Shown piece after piece: positions 35,213 through 44,107 of a DNA stretch of 64,000 bases. The translations under genes were made by a program, and so were the position numbers. How positions within the stretch are numbered: the stretch's first letter is position 1; every line of letters starts with the position of its first letter. Source of the DNA: Calothrix sp. NIES-2098 (GTDB lineage Bacteria; Cyanobacteriota; Cyanobacteriia; Cyanobacteriales; Nostocaceae); contig AP018172.1 of assembly GCA_002368175.1 (NCBI GenBank), positions 5,769,001-5,833,000 of the forward strand, read 5' to 3'. The notes under the pieces were generated by a model that did no database searches, was not told where the DNA came from, and worked only from the letters and a program-made list of their open reading frames with translations.

Positions 35213-37372
35213 ATGCTGAACATTCCTCAACTACTGGCAACTGAACTAAACCTTAAACCCTTTCAGGTGCAAAATGCGCTGGAACTATTCGCAGAAGGTG
35301 CAACAATTCCTTTTATCGCACGTTACCGTAAAGAGCGCACCGGCGAAATGGATGAAGTTCAACTACGGGACTTATCCGATAGGTATAGTTACTTAACTGA
35401 ATTAGAAGAAAGAAAAGCGGTAATTTTAAATGCGATCGCCAACCAAGGTAAACTCACTGATGAACTGAAAGAGCAGATTATTTCTTGCTTACAAAAAACC
35501 GAGCTTGAGGATTTATACTTACCCTATCGACCCAAGCGACGCACCCGTGCAACTATCGCTAGAGAGAAAGGTTTAGAACCACTGGCAGATTTTATTAAAT
35601 CGCTCAATGTGAAAAATCCTGTCTCTGCTTCAATAGAAACAGAAGCAGCAAAGTATATTTCGGAAACTCAAGGAATTAAATCTGCTGAAGAAGCGTTGAA
35701 AGGTGCGGCTGACATTTTAGCGGAGGAAGTGGCAGAGAAAGCCGAATCTAGAGCATATATCCGCGATTATCTTTTAGAATCGGGGATATTTACCTCGCGG
35801 ATAAAAGATGAGCATCCCGAAGGTACAACGAAATTTGAAATGTACCGCAACTATCAAGCTAAAGTGAAAAATATTGCACCGCATAATATTTTGGCGTTGT
35901 GTCGGGGTGAAGCCGAGGGAATATTAAATTTTGAAATTACCTTTGATGAGGATGTAGTACTTTCCTATTTAGAATCAAAGGAAATCAAAACCAAAGTCCG
36001 CGCTATTCGAGATTTTTATCAGGCGATGCTGAAAGATGCATTTAATCGCTTGATGAAAGCTTCTTTAATGGGAGAAGTAATAACAGAAAAGAAAACCTAC
36101 GCTGATATTGAGTCGATTAAAACCTTTGAAACTAATTTAAGAGAATTATTACTATCTGCACCAGCAGGAATGAAACCAACCTTAGCAATAGATCCTGGTT
36201 TTAGAACTGGGTGTAAAGTAGCAGTATTAGACCAAACTGGTAAATTCTTGGAATACCAAGCGGTGTTTCCCCATCAAGCAGCAGAACAACGGACTAAAGC
36301 TGCGCAAACTATCAAAAATTTGATTGAAAAATACAAAATAGAATTGATTGCAATTGGTAACGGTACAGCTTCTCGTGAGACTGATGAATTTGTCTCGCAG
36401 GTACTGCAAGCTATAGAACGCAAACCAGTTAAGGTAATGGTAAATGAATCGGGTGCATCGATATATTCTGCTAGTAAAGTCGCATTAGAAGAGTTTCCCC
36501 ATTTAGATGTCACCGTGCGCGGTGCTATTAGCATTGGTCGCCGTTTGCAAGACCCTTTAGCAGAATTAGTGAAAATCGATCCGAAATCGATTGGTGTGGG
36601 ACAATATCAACACGATGTTGACCAAAAGCTGCTGAAGAAAAAGTTAGATGAAACTGTAGAAAGCTGCGTTAACTATGTAGGTGTGGACTTAAATACAGCT
36701 TCTAAAGAACTTTTGACCTTTGTTTCGGGAATTACGCCAGCAGTTGCCAATAATATTGTTACTTATCGCAACGAGAATGGAGCCTTTAAAAATCGCCGCC
36801 AACTGTTAAAAGTACCAAAACTAGGGCCAAAAGCCTTTGAACAAGCAGCTGGGTTCTTGCGCATACGTAACGGCGAAAACCCTTTGGATAATACAGCCGT
36901 GCATCCAGAGAGTTACTCTTTAGTAGAAGCGATCGCATCCGACCTCAACGTACCATTAAATCAGGTGACACAAATTGCTGCCAAACTGCAAAAAACCAAC
37001 CTGAAAAAATACATCACCGATACCGTAGGCGAACCAACACTGCGCGACATCCTCAGCGAACTCGAAAAACCTGGTAGAGATCCCCGTGCTGAGTTTAAGT
37101 ATGCCACCTTCAAAGAAGGAATTACCGAAATCAAGGATTTGCAAGTCGGGATGGAATTAGAAGGTATCATCACCAACGTTGCGAACTTTGGCGCATTTGT
37201 TGATATCGGCGTCCATCAGGATGGCTTAGTGCATATCTCTCAACTTGCTGATAGATTTGTTGACGATCCCAAAAAGATTGTCAAAGTCGGACAAGTGGTG
37301 AAAGTTAGAGTGTTGGAAGTGAATGAGAAGCTGAAGCGAATTAGTTTGTCGATGAAGTCTGTGAGACAGTAA
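35213..37372 (+). CDS. tex: Tex-family RNA-binding transcription accessory protein
   Basis: 719 residues, normal for Tex. In order: an N-terminal helical region (ATIPFIARYRKERTG at about 30-44, LPYRPKRRTRA at about 103-113), a YqgF/RNase H-like domain (LAIDPGFRTGCKVAVLD at about 325-341), helix-hairpin-helix motifs (LNTASKELLTFVSGI and FKNRRQLLKVPKLGPKAFEQ region, about 495-550), and a C-terminal S1 RNA-binding domain (about 645-716, GIITNVANFGAFVDIGV and the closing RISLSMK). Tex is a nucleic-acid-binding factor linked to transcription and stress tolerance. Single gene. Confidence 0.96.
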   Translation: MLNIPQLLATELNLKPFQVQNALELFAEGATIPFIARYRKERTGEMDEVQLRDLSDRYSYLTELEERKAVILNAIANQGKLTDELKEQIISCLQKTELEDLYLPYRPKRRTRATIAREKGLEPLADFIKSLNVKNPVSASIETEAAKYISETQGIKSAEEALKGAADILAEEVAEKAESRAYIRDYLLESGIFTSRIKDEHPEGTTKFEMYRNYQAKVKNIAPHNILALCRGEAEGILNFEITFDEDVVLSYLESKEIKTKVRAIRDFYQAMLKDAFNRLMKASLMGEVITEKKTYADIESIKTFETNLRELLLSAPAGMKPTLAIDPGFRTGCKVAVLDQTGKFLEYQAVFPHQAAEQRTKAAQTIKNLIEKYKIELIAIGNGTASRETDEFVSQVLQAIERKPVKVMVNESGASIYSASKVALEEFPHLDVTVRGAISIGRRLQDPLAELVKIDPKSIGVGQYQHDVDQKLLKKKLDETVESCVNYVGVDLNTASKELLTFVSGITPAVANNIVTYRNENGAFKNRRQLLKVPKLGPKAFEQAAGFLRIRNGENPLDNTAVHPESYSLVEAIASDLNVPLNQVTQIAAKLQKTNLKKYITDTVGEPTLRDILSELEKPGRDPRAEFKYATFKEGITEIKDLQVGMELEGIITNVANFGAFVDIGVHQDGLVHISQLADRFVDDPKKIVKVGQVVKVRVLEVNEKLKRISLSMKSVRQ

Positions 37373-37404
37373 ATTTCTGATTCGTCTTTTGTCCTAAAAG
37401 TAGA

Positions 37405-37497
37405 TAGGACTTACGCAAAATATTTTTCAAAGTTCCATTTCTCCGTGACCCCTACGTCTCTGTGGTTTGTTATTCCGTAAATCTGGCGTAAGTCCTA
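37405..37497. repeat. 93-base element with perfect 12-base terminal inverted repeats
   Basis: TAGGACTTACGC at 37405-37416 is complemented by GCGTAAGTCCTA at 37486-37497. It is located just downstream of tex, without coding content, and looks like a miniature inverted-repeat element. Confidence 0.7.
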
Positions 37498-37589
37498 TTA
37501 CTCTAACGAGGGTAAAAAACCTTCCCATACTTTGTATAAAACTACCTCAAAAGGAGAAAATAACAACAGTTATTTCTTGTATATTGCAA

Positions 37590-37913
37590 ATGGCAGTTTA
37601 TCAAGTTCGACTCATCAATCCTACTATTGGGTTAGACCGTACCATTGAAGTCCCAGACGATCAATATATCCTTGATATCGCAGAAGACTTGGGTATCCGA
37701 CTTCCCTCTGGGTGCAAACAAGGTGAATGTTCCGCTTGTGTTGCCAAACTCATCGGTGGCGAAGTTGACCAAAGCGAACAGAAATTTCTCCGTCCCCAAG
37801 AAATTCAGGCTGGCTATGTTGTTACTTGTGTAACTTATCCCTTATCTGATTGCACTTTAGAAACCCATCAAGAACAAGTTTTATATAAATCGTCGCTTTA
37901 CTACAAGCAATAA
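37590..37913 (+). CDS. Plant-type [2Fe-2S] ferredoxin
   Basis: 107 residues from the ATG at 37590; the open frame extends upstream, but homology starts at MAVYQVRLINP. The cluster ligands are CKQGECSAC (three Cys) and VVTCVTYP (fourth), the usual C-x4-C-x2-C ... C arrangement. The C-terminal LETHQEQVLYKSSLYYKQ tail is longer than in photosynthetic PetF, which suggests one of the divergent ferredoxins in cyanobacteria. It should carry single electrons in the cytoplasm; its partner is unknown. The ribosome site is weak; AAGGAG lies about 35 bases before the ATG. Confidence 0.9.
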   Translation: MAVYQVRLINPTIGLDRTIEVPDDQYILDIAEDLGIRLPSGCKQGECSACVAKLIGGEVDQSEQKFLRPQEIQAGYVVTCVTYPLSDCTLETHQEQVLYKSSLYYKQ

Positions 37914-38137
37914 ATTTTAGTATACAAATTTAAGAATTTCTTTATAAAATAATTTTTTGAAGTTTTAGCAGTAAAAGATGAAATAAAAAATTAAAAACTG
38001 ATTTTCCAACTCGCACAATTCTCAGCCGAACGATAGAAGCAAAATCTATCTCGCTATTGATGTTCGGGCAGATTAGTTAGGTAACAATAACTTAAAGAAG
38101 TTCAAATTATCAATAATCTGTTTCTGAGGTAAAAATA

Positions 38138-38539
38138 ATGTTGGGACCCGTGTTAACAGCAATAGCTACAGCTTTGAGCTTACTAATAGTTGATTTAGTT
38201 GTTCCAGGCGTTAATATTGCAAATTTTCCCGCCGCGATTATTGCAGCGTTAGTTATTGGTTTGATTAATGGTTCAGTAAAACCAATTCTATCTACCTTAT
38301 CTTTGCCACTTAACTTTTTAAGCTTTGGAGCATTTTCGCTAGTTGTTAACGGTATTTGTTTCGCATTAGCAGCAGCCTTAGTTCCCGGCTTTACCGTTCG
38401 CGGAATCATTGGTTTTCTCCTCGGTCCAGTGATTTTATCTTTTGCTAACACCTTCATTAACAACTACTTTGTCGAAAAAAATCTCGCTTCTTTAGGCAGT
38501 GCAGATGTTAAGAATAAGGGAGAATTACCCTCCAGCTAA
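38138..38539 (+). CDS. PF04020-type membrane protein (phage-holin-like family 4)
   Basis: 133 residues with four hydrophobic segments and the motif LINGSVKPILSTLSLPLNFLSFG split over the loop at about 45-68, typical of the family often named phage holin family 4. Despite the name, members are normal chromosomal membrane proteins in cyanobacteria; no other phage genes are near. GAGG precedes the ATG. Function unknown. A second tiny membrane protein gene follows on the same strand after about 150 bases. Confidence 0.82.
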   Translation: MLGPVLTAIATALSLLIVDLVVPGVNIANFPAAIIAALVIGLINGSVKPILSTLSLPLNFLSFGAFSLVVNGICFALAAALVPGFTVRGIIGFLLGPVILSFANTFINNYFVEKNLASLGSADVKNKGELPSS

Positions 38540-38686
38540 TTCTTAGGTATAGATATAAGTCTCATTAATTATGTCTCTATACCAGTTATTAGTCATCGAA
38601 TTAATATAACTCTTGTGGTAGATTTTATAATTCGATGACATCCATACAAATGTAAGTAAACCAAATCAAACATTAGAATCAAATCC

Positions 38687-38869
38687 ATGAAATTAACACG
38701 CTTACTTCTTGGTCTGTTGTTACCTCCCGTAGGAGTTTTTCTAGAAGTTGGTATTGGCCCAACTTTGTTGATTAACATTTTACTCACACTGTTAGGTTGG
38801 CTTCCTGGTAGCATTCATGCAGTTTGGGTTATCGCCAAGCATGAAGAGCAGCTTAATCGGCAAGTGTAA
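38687..38869 (+). CDS. YqaE/Pmp3-family small membrane protein
   Basis: 60 residues with two membrane helices and the family motif LLPPVGVFLEVGIGP (about 11-25), followed by LLTLLGWLPGSIHAVWVI. Pmp3/YqaE proteolipids help maintain membrane potential under salt or cold stress in yeast and plants; the role in bacteria is poorly known. A very strong terminator follows (38901-38952). Confidence 0.9.
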   Translation: MKLTRLLLGLLLPPVGVFLEVGIGPTLLINILLTLLGWLPGSIHAVWVIAKHEEQLNRQV

Positions 38870-38900
38870 CAGACAGGGTAATATTTCCTAACAATATGAG

Positions 38901-38952
38901 ATTGGTAATGGGGTGTCACAGATGTAAGCAGTATTCCCATTACCAATTTTTA
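38901..38952 (+). terminator. Rho-independent terminator after the Pmp3-like gene
   Basis: A perfect 12-bp stem ATTGGTAATGGG/CCCATTACCAAT with a 23-base loop and a trailing TTTTTAT. Confidence 0.8.
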
Positions 38953-39301
38953 TATTGAAGCTAACAAACTGAGAATCTTTAATCCCAATTTGAGAAAAGA
39001 TTGCCACATATGGGCAAAATAATGTTGCGCTATTACTCATAATGGACAGCATATTTCAAGTTGGTGAAGTAGACATCCTACGCCTTAAACCAAAGCCTAA
39101 AGGCTGTTTCACTTCTGGGCACTACTGTATATATCTCAAATATTATTTATTTCATTAACAATCATAAGATAGCAGAGACACCTTAATTTGATAATTAATG
39201 AAGAGCAAAATTTTCTATTGATACAGATACATGAATAAGGGTTTAGCAATGCTAAACCCCTACAAAAAATATATATGTATCAGAATTGTCGTGAATTAGT
39301 A
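38953..39301. other. Gene-free region with a palindromic repeat
   Basis: No coding frame. A near-perfect palindrome GGGTTTAGCA-A-TGCTAAACCC (about 39239-39259) occurs inside ATACAT...ATGTAT outer repeats; a similar half-element (GCATTGCTAAACCCCTAC) is found at about 25422-25440. Confidence 0.5.
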
Positions 39302-40102
39302 TTAGCTATGGGGAAGCTTTGGTTTATCAGAATGATCCTTGTCTTTAAACAAATCAGCTGCTGTGAGTAGTAACTCTCTTAAGTACTGTTTTAACTGACG
39401 TTCCTTACGTGCGATCGCACTTCCGGCTTCACCTAGTTTATCATCGAGTTGCGATCGCTTCTGTTCTACTTGTGTAGCCAAATTTTCTGCTTGAGGACGA
39501 GCTTGATTATACCAGTGTTTAGCTTCCTCTAAATAATCTTTCACTTCCTCAGAACGTCCACCGTAGCGTGCAGCTAAATTAGCTCTTACAATAGCGAGTT
39601 GTGCTTGCAGTTGTGCATAGCGTTTCTTGAGTAAAGCTGCTTCCTCACTATCTTTAATGCCATTGATTACAGAGTCAAGAACAGTTTTAGTACTAGTAGA
39701 GGTTTCTTTACCTGTCTCTTCAATCTCTGCCAAAATTACATCAACTTCTTGTTGCAATTGTTCTTCTTCGCTATCTAATTGAGACTGTAGCTTTTTAATT
39801 TCTGTCTGGGTTTTAGCAATATTTTCGTGTCGTTTGCTATTAACCCCTTCTAATACTCCTTCAATAGAAGCTGTCACTTCTTCTTTGATTTCGCTACCTT
39901 TTTCTTGGAAAGTTTCAATTACAGCAGAAACAGCATCTCTGACAATACTACGCAGTTCTATAGAACCCGACCTAAACTCAGAACCTACTTGAGAAACTGC
40001 GGCTTTGACAATCTCTCTAATTCGTTCGCTTCTCAACTGTCCAGTTTCTCTGGCTTGTTGCAAATCTGCTTGAATTTTCTCTTTGATATTGTTACTAGCC
40101 AT
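39302..40102 (-). CDS. Long helical (coiled-coil) protein of unknown function
   Basis: 266 residues from the ATG at 40100-40102 (MASNNIKEKI). No membrane helix or signal peptide. Almost the whole chain is charged and helical, with clear heptad character (KIQADLQQARETGQL, EIKKLQSQLDSEEEQLQQEVDVI) and 11-residue-like repeats at the N-terminus, reminiscent of apolipoprotein or LEA-type amphipathic helices. It ends in KDKDHSDKPKLPHS. It may bind membranes or proteins under stress; this is inference from composition and its stress-gene neighbours. Confidence 0.6.
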   Translation of the reverse strand: MASNNIKEKIQADLQQARETGQLRSERIREIVKAAVSQVGSEFRSGSIELRSIVRDAVSAVIETFQEKGSEIKEEVTASIEGVLEGVNSKRHENIAKTQTEIKKLQSQLDSEEEQLQQEVDVILAEIEETGKETSTSTKTVLDSVINGIKDSEEAALLKKRYAQLQAQLAIVRANLAARYGGRSEEVKDYLEEAKHWYNQARPQAENLATQVEQKRSQLDDKLGEAGSAIARKERQLKQYLRELLLTAADLFKDKDHSDKPKLPHS

Positions 40103-40244
40103 CTTCAACTCTTTGTATGTAGATAATTTGGATATAAATTTCCAGACAAGCTCCTCTATTGCCATTATGGTGCAGTCTGTTTGAGTCAGGCACTTCCTTT
40201 AGATAGAAAATCACCAAAATCTCAGTTATTAATCTTCTATTTCT

Positions 40245-40285
40245 GTGCTTGGCGGCCTTGGCGTCCTTGGCGGTTCGTTAATCCT
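40245..40285. repeat. Short TTGGCG tandem repeats
   Basis: CTTGGCGGC-CTTGGCGTC-CTTGGCGGT lie in the gap between the coiled-coil gene and the 74-residue gene; the type is common between cyanobacterial genes. Confidence 0.55.
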
Positions 40286-40353
40286 GAATTTGTCACACAA
40301 ATATCCAAATTATGAGATGATTAAAATTTATTGGTACACAATAGATTTTAATT

Positions 40354-40578
40354 ATGTGGCAAGTAAACATTGATTGTTCTGGAGAAGCTTGGAAACTCTA
40401 TGGTGCTGAATTTAAAGCATTAGCAGATAAATATCCAGGTACTTGCATTACTTCTAAAAAAATGCCCGATGGTAAGCGGATTATGGTATACAAAATTGAA
40501 GATGTTAGCGATGCTGAAGCTTTTGTGGAAGAATGCCAAAAATTTTCTGGATTTACCGTATATTTTGAATCTTTATAG
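40354..40578 (+). CDS. Conserved 74-residue protein
   Basis: A small soluble protein starting MWQVNIDCSGEAWKLYG, with ITSKKMPDGKRIMVYKIEDV in the middle and ending VYFESL. The beta-alpha-beta pattern resembles a ferredoxin-like fold. It is directly upstream (29 bases) of the cytochrome gene and then an aldo/keto reductase on the same strand, suggesting an operon. Function unknown. Confidence 0.6.
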   Translation: MWQVNIDCSGEAWKLYGAEFKALADKYPGTCITSKKMPDGKRIMVYKIEDVSDAEAFVEECQKFSGFTVYFESL

Positions 40579-40607
40579 AATTAAAACTTAAGATATTAGT
40601 AAAAATT

Positions 40608-40946
40608 ATGTTGAAAATAATTATAAAATTGATATTAATTACTTTCTTAATACTGACAAATATTCTAACGCCGCCTGCTAGCGCAGCAGATATAGATAAT
40701 GGCGCACAAATATTTGAGATGCATTGTGCTGGTTGTCATATCAACGGTGGTAATATTGTCAGACGAGGTAAGACTTTAAAGAAAAAAGCGCTCAAGAAAT
40801 ATGGTATGGATTCTTTAGAAGCAATATCATCCATTGTCACCAATGGTAAAAATAATATGTCAGCTTACAAAGACCGCTTGACTATAGAACAAATTCAAGA
40901 TGTTTCTGCTTATGTTTTAGATCGAGCAGAAAAAGACTGGCGTTAA
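40608..40946 (+). CDS. Cytochrome c6-like protein
   Basis: 112 residues. Signal peptide with hydrophobic core LILITFLILTNIL and cleavage after PASAA, so the mature protein is ~86 residues in the lumen or periplasm. The haem site is CAGCH (Cys 40, Cys 43, His 44) and the likely axial Met is Met 84 in NGKNNMSAY. The order TLKKKALKKYGM ... NGKNNM ... RLTIEQIQDVSAYVL fits cytochrome c6, the soluble donor to photosystem I or cytochrome oxidase. It departs from standard PetJ at the Met loop (MSAYKDRL instead of MPAFGGRL), so it may be a c6 paralogue with a different potential or partner. Confidence 0.85.
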   Translation: MLKIIIKLILITFLILTNILTPPASAADIDNGAQIFEMHCAGCHINGGNIVRRGKTLKKKALKKYGMDSLEAISSIVTNGKNNMSAYKDRLTIEQIQDVSAYVLDRAEKDWR

Positions 40947-40970
40947 ATAATTTATTATTTATCTTTCAAA

Positions 40971-41990
40971 ATGGCACTACCCGCAGCAAGTTATCTACAA
41001 TTTACCTCCGATTTAAATATCTGCCGCATCTTAAATGGAATGTGGCAAGTTTCTGGCGGACATGGACGCATCGATCCCAAGGCTGCTATTCAAACTATGT
41101 TCAAATATGTGGATGCAGGCTTTACTACTTGGGATTTAGCAGACCATTACGGCCCGGCTGAGGACTTAATTGGTGAGTTCCGCCGTCAACTAATTGCAAC
41201 TCGCGGTCAAGAAGCTGTATCTCAAATTCAAGCCTTCACCAAATGGGTGCCTCGTCCTGGGAAAATGACGAAAAAAATTGTCGAGGACAATATTAATATC
41301 TCCCTGAGAAGGATGGATGTAGAATCATTAGATTTGATGCAGTTTCACTGGTGGGAGTATCGAGATAAAAACTACCTTGATGCCCTTAAATATATGGCAG
41401 AACTGCAAACTGAGGGGAAAATTAAGCATTTAGCTTTGACTAACTTTGATACTGAACATCTGCAAATTATTGTGGAAGCAGGTATCAAAATCGTTTCTAA
41501 CCAAGTGCAATTTTCATTGGTTGACCGTCGTCCAGAAGTTAATATGATTCAGTTCTGTCAACAGCACGACATCAAACTTTTTACTTATGGTACAGTTTGC
41601 GGTGGGTTACTATCAGAAAAGTATTTAGGTAAACCAGAACCGCGAGGATTTGATCTAGCTACAGTTAGCTTGAAAAAATATAAGAATATGGTTGATGCTT
41701 GGGGTGGTTGGCAATTATTTCAAGAGTTACTTTCTACTCTCAAATCTATTGCCGATAAGCATGGAGTTAGTATTGCTAACGTAGCATTACGTTATATTTT
41801 AGATAAGCCTGCTGTTGGGGGAGTAATTGTTGGTGCGAGGTTGGGCATATCTGAACATTTAGAAGATAACGCGAAAGTATTTGATTTTAGCTTAGATGCT
41901 GAGGATGTAAATCAAATAGATGCGGTGTCTCAAAATTCACGAGATTTATATCAGTTAATTGGCGATTGCGGCGATGAATATCGGCGTTAA
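40971..41990 (+). CDS. Aldo/keto reductase
   Basis: 339 residues, (beta/alpha)8 barrel. The catalytic tetrad is visible: Asp in TTWDLADHYG with the Tyr four residues on, Lys in AFTKWVPRPG, and His in LMQFHWW. The NADPH-binding end has VGGVIVGAR. These enzymes reduce aldehydes or ketones with NADPH; the substrate is not evident. It starts 25 bases after the cytochrome gene, so they are likely co-transcribed. The plus-strand unit ends at a hairpin shared with the convergent ChaB-domain gene. Confidence 0.88.
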   Translation: MALPAASYLQFTSDLNICRILNGMWQVSGGHGRIDPKAAIQTMFKYVDAGFTTWDLADHYGPAEDLIGEFRRQLIATRGQEAVSQIQAFTKWVPRPGKMTKKIVEDNINISLRRMDVESLDLMQFHWWEYRDKNYLDALKYMAELQTEGKIKHLALTNFDTEHLQIIVEAGIKIVSNQVQFSLVDRRPEVNMIQFCQQHDIKLFTYGTVCGGLLSEKYLGKPEPRGFDLATVSLKKYKNMVDAWGGWQLFQELLSTLKSIADKHGVSIANVALRYILDKPAVGGVIVGARLGISEHLEDNAKVFDFSLDAEDVNQIDAVSQNSRDLYQLIGDCGDEYRR

Positions 41991-42004
41991 TAATATCCTC
42001 TATT

Positions 42005-42027
42005 GCCCGCAGGCTAAAGCCTGGGGC
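42005..42027. terminator. Hairpin between convergent genes
   Basis: GCCC-G-CAGGCT-AA-AGCCTG-G-GGC: a GC-rich stem in the 51-base gap between two convergent genes. No long T-run follows; the sequence also resembles a common cyanobacterial palindromic repeat. Confidence 0.5.
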
Positions 42028-42041
42028 TATATCAAACTACC

Positions 42042-42809
42042 TTAAACGTTTACCTTGGCTTTAGACCACACACCGTTTTCATCTTCATCGAATTGCTGAT
42101 GCACTGCTTCCCAAGCAGCTTGTTCGGCGGTGAATTCGTCGCTAGTTTCGCTGAGTTTAGCGTTATAGCATTCAATAAATGTGCGTTGTGCTTCTGCCGA
42201 AAGATGAGCGCGAACTTCTGGAGATAAGTCTTCTGGCTTGTTGCAAGGGCCGGGACAAGGACGAGCAAAGGTTTTCTCGGCGGTATGAATTTCTTCACCG
42301 CCAGCGCTTTCTAGTAATAGTTGAAATTCTCCAGCGCGATCGCTTGGTACTTCTGCCATTAATAAAAACTCGCCAGCTTGCAAGCGGGTTTGGTAAACTG
42401 CTGCTTTATCTTCTGGCATTCCTAAAGCAGTTAAAACTGACACCAATCCTGCACCAGCGCTACCTGCGATCGCACCGCTTGCAGCCCCAAGCAATAGCGC
42501 ACTGATTGGGCCTGCTGCTACAATCGGCCCAACAAAGGGAATAAACAGTACGCCTACTCCTGTCAGCAAGCTGAGAAAGGAACCAAATAAGGAACCAAAA
42601 ATTGCCCCAGTTCTCAAACCTCCAAAAATCACATCTCTTTTGGTAATGAAACCAGCAATTCGCGTTTCTGATTGAAAGTTTCTGCCCAATACGGAAATAC
42701 GATCTCTAGAGACACCCCGATCTAACAAACGGCGAATTACATCATCAACTTGCTTTTGTTCTTTAAATACAGCTGAAACGGTACGTTCTGCTGTGTGTGT
42801 TTCTGGCAT
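42042..42809 (-). CDS. General-stress-type protein with Gly-rich membrane segment and ChaB domain
   Basis: 255 residues. The N-terminus (VSAVFKEQKQVDDVIRRLLDRGVSRDRISVLGR, positions about 10-42) matches the GS17M/YflT-type stress domain; a Gly/Ala-rich hydrophobic region (about 65-130) may be a membrane hairpin; the C-terminal ~75 residues are a ChaB-like domain (LSPEVRAHLSAEAQRTF ... EQAAWEAVHQQF ... GVWSKA). ChaB was named for a link to cation transport in E. coli, but its role is unclear. GGAG precedes the ATG. Same strand as dps and about 115 bases downstream of it. Confidence 0.78.
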   Translation of the reverse strand: MPETHTAERTVSAVFKEQKQVDDVIRRLLDRGVSRDRISVLGRNFQSETRIAGFITKRDVIFGGLRTGAIFGSLFGSFLSLLTGVGVLFIPFVGPIVAAGPISALLLGAASGAIAGSAGAGLVSVLTALGMPEDKAAVYQTRLQAGEFLLMAEVPSDRAGEFQLLLESAGGEEIHTAEKTFARPCPGPCNKPEDLSPEVRAHLSAEAQRTFIECYNAKLSETSDEFTAEQAAWEAVHQQFDEDENGVWSKAKVNV

Positions 42810-42925
42810 TTACATCTCCTTGAATGTTGTTATTGCAAAGTACAGATTAAATAGGCAGCTGCGGATAAATTTCTTTTTTCCACAGACTGCCATTTAAAGT
42901 TAGGTATTATGCTTGAGCAACTGAG

Positions 42926-43468
42926 CTACACACCGACAGGAGTTTGAGTGTCAGCTGCTGCTGATTCTTTATTACTGGGGTCTAATGCTTGCCCTTCAAT
43001 AAACGAGCGCAGCATCCAAGCCATCTCTTCATGCTCTTCCATTAATCCAGTCAAAAAGTCAGCAGTTCCTTGGTCGTGAAACTCTTCACCAGAACGATCT
43101 ACATGTTCCCGAAAGTTACGAATTACCTGCTCGTGATCTTGCACTAAATTAGCTACCATCTCTGTGGCTATAGGAACTTGACCGCCATGTTCCTTGAGGG
43201 TAGCAATCTGGAGAAATCCCTCCAATGTTCCTACTGGATAACCACCCAAAGCACGAATTCGTTCTGCTAAAGCATCAATATTTTCAGTCAGTTTTTCGTA
43301 GTGTTCTTCCCAAAGCTGGTGCAGGGTACGAAATTGAGGGCCCACAACATCCCAGTGATATTTCTTAGTTTTAACTAACAACACATAGGCATCAGCTAAA
43401 TCTTGATTCAATAGATCGATCACACCTTGGCGTTGTTGCTCTGTCAACCCTATGTTAATTTTAGGCAT
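42926..43468 (-). CDS. dps: Dps-family ferritin-like protein
   Basis: 180 residues. The ferroxidase ligands are in KKYHWDVVG (His), LHQLWEEHYEKL (His/Glu) and NIDALAERI (Asp/Glu), spaced as in Dps dodecamers. Dps proteins oxidise Fe2+ with H2O2, store iron and protect DNA. The N-terminus is short and lacks a Lys-rich DNA-binding tail; the C-terminus carries ~20 extra residues ending TQTPVGV. AGAGGGA is a good ribosome site. Cyanobacteria hold several Dps paralogues and this one cannot be numbered by eye. Confidence 0.95.
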   Translation of the reverse strand: MPKINIGLTEQQRQGVIDLLNQDLADAYVLLVKTKKYHWDVVGPQFRTLHQLWEEHYEKLTENIDALAERIRALGGYPVGTLEGFLQIATLKEHGGQVPIATEMVANLVQDHEQVIRNFREHVDRSGEEFHDQGTADFLTGLMEEHEEMAWMLRSFIEGQALDPSNKESAAADTQTPVGV

Positions 43469-43629
43469 TAATTTCCCTCTCTTCTCTTGGCGAACTTATT
43501 TACTAAGTTCACAAATTAAATCCTAAATTTACATCAGTCTCTAGAAAGATCCTAAATAATTTTAAATTTTCAGTTAATATTCTATTTTTATGCTAATAGA
43601 TAGATGTGCCAATTACGCATTGTCAGAAA

Positions 43630-44010
43630 ATTAATATTATGCAGTCGTGCATCTTTTTCAGAGATGTACATCATTTAATATTTGTAAGTTTTCTTTTTGA
43701 AACTTCTACGAAATACCTTCTACTTGACCAAAATTTTTTAGATATACTATTAAACCAGATTTGGGAATTTATATCTTTTGGACTTGAGTAAAATTGTGTC
43801 TATCAACCGAACATGAGCGATTTTTAGCTATTCCAGCGAAAAACTCTAATCCTTTGTCTTTAAAGAACTTTAGATTTTTTTTGCTCGAATACCAAGTGTC
43901 AGTAATTATGGTTTTTGGACTTAAACCCCAAGTCAAAACCTCGGCAATCATCGATCGCAAATATTCATTTTTAGTTTTCCCCTCCTGTTTGTTATAAATG
44001 CGATACCCCT
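43630..44010 (-). pseudogene. Remnant of a DDE transposase
   Basis: Read on the minus strand, YRIYNKQEGKTKNEYL, LTWGLSPKTIITDTWYSS (catalytic Asp) and FFAGIAKNRSCS are the middle of an IS4/IS701-like transposase. The frame is closed by TAA at 43769-43771 right after FTQVQKI, yet homologous text continues in the same frame (IPKSGLIVYLKNFGQVEGIS), then meets further stops. The N-terminal third is absent: upstream of about 44005 the sequence is unrelated. So this is a truncated, inactive copy; no terminal inverted repeats were found. Confidence 0.75.
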
Positions 44011-44107
44011 GCCAAAATCGTCGAAGTCCGCGAAGAACTCCACGAGGAACCGATCTCACCCGAAGGCGGACATTACCAAAGTATGAATTGCCAAAGGAGG
44101 GAAACTA
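43990..44107 (+). other. Possible gene fragment at the transposase junction
   Basis: One plus-strand frame from 43990 reads VCYKCDTPAKIVEVREELHE and goes on EPISPEGGHYQS, without a start codon and abutting the transposase remnant. The text looks protein-like (CYKC resembles half of a zinc knuckle), so it may be the tail of a gene broken by the insertion. It runs into the ribosome site of the next gene. Confidence 0.3.

Noticed and set aside
38138..38539. Prophage holin
   Set aside because: The family name is misleading; there are no phage structural, integrase or lysis genes in the window.
42903..42930. tRNA-like text on the minus strand (TAGCTCAGTTG)
   Set aside because: Looks like a tRNA D-arm start, but the matching D-stem, anticodon arm and T-arm are absent, and it overlaps the dps stop codon.
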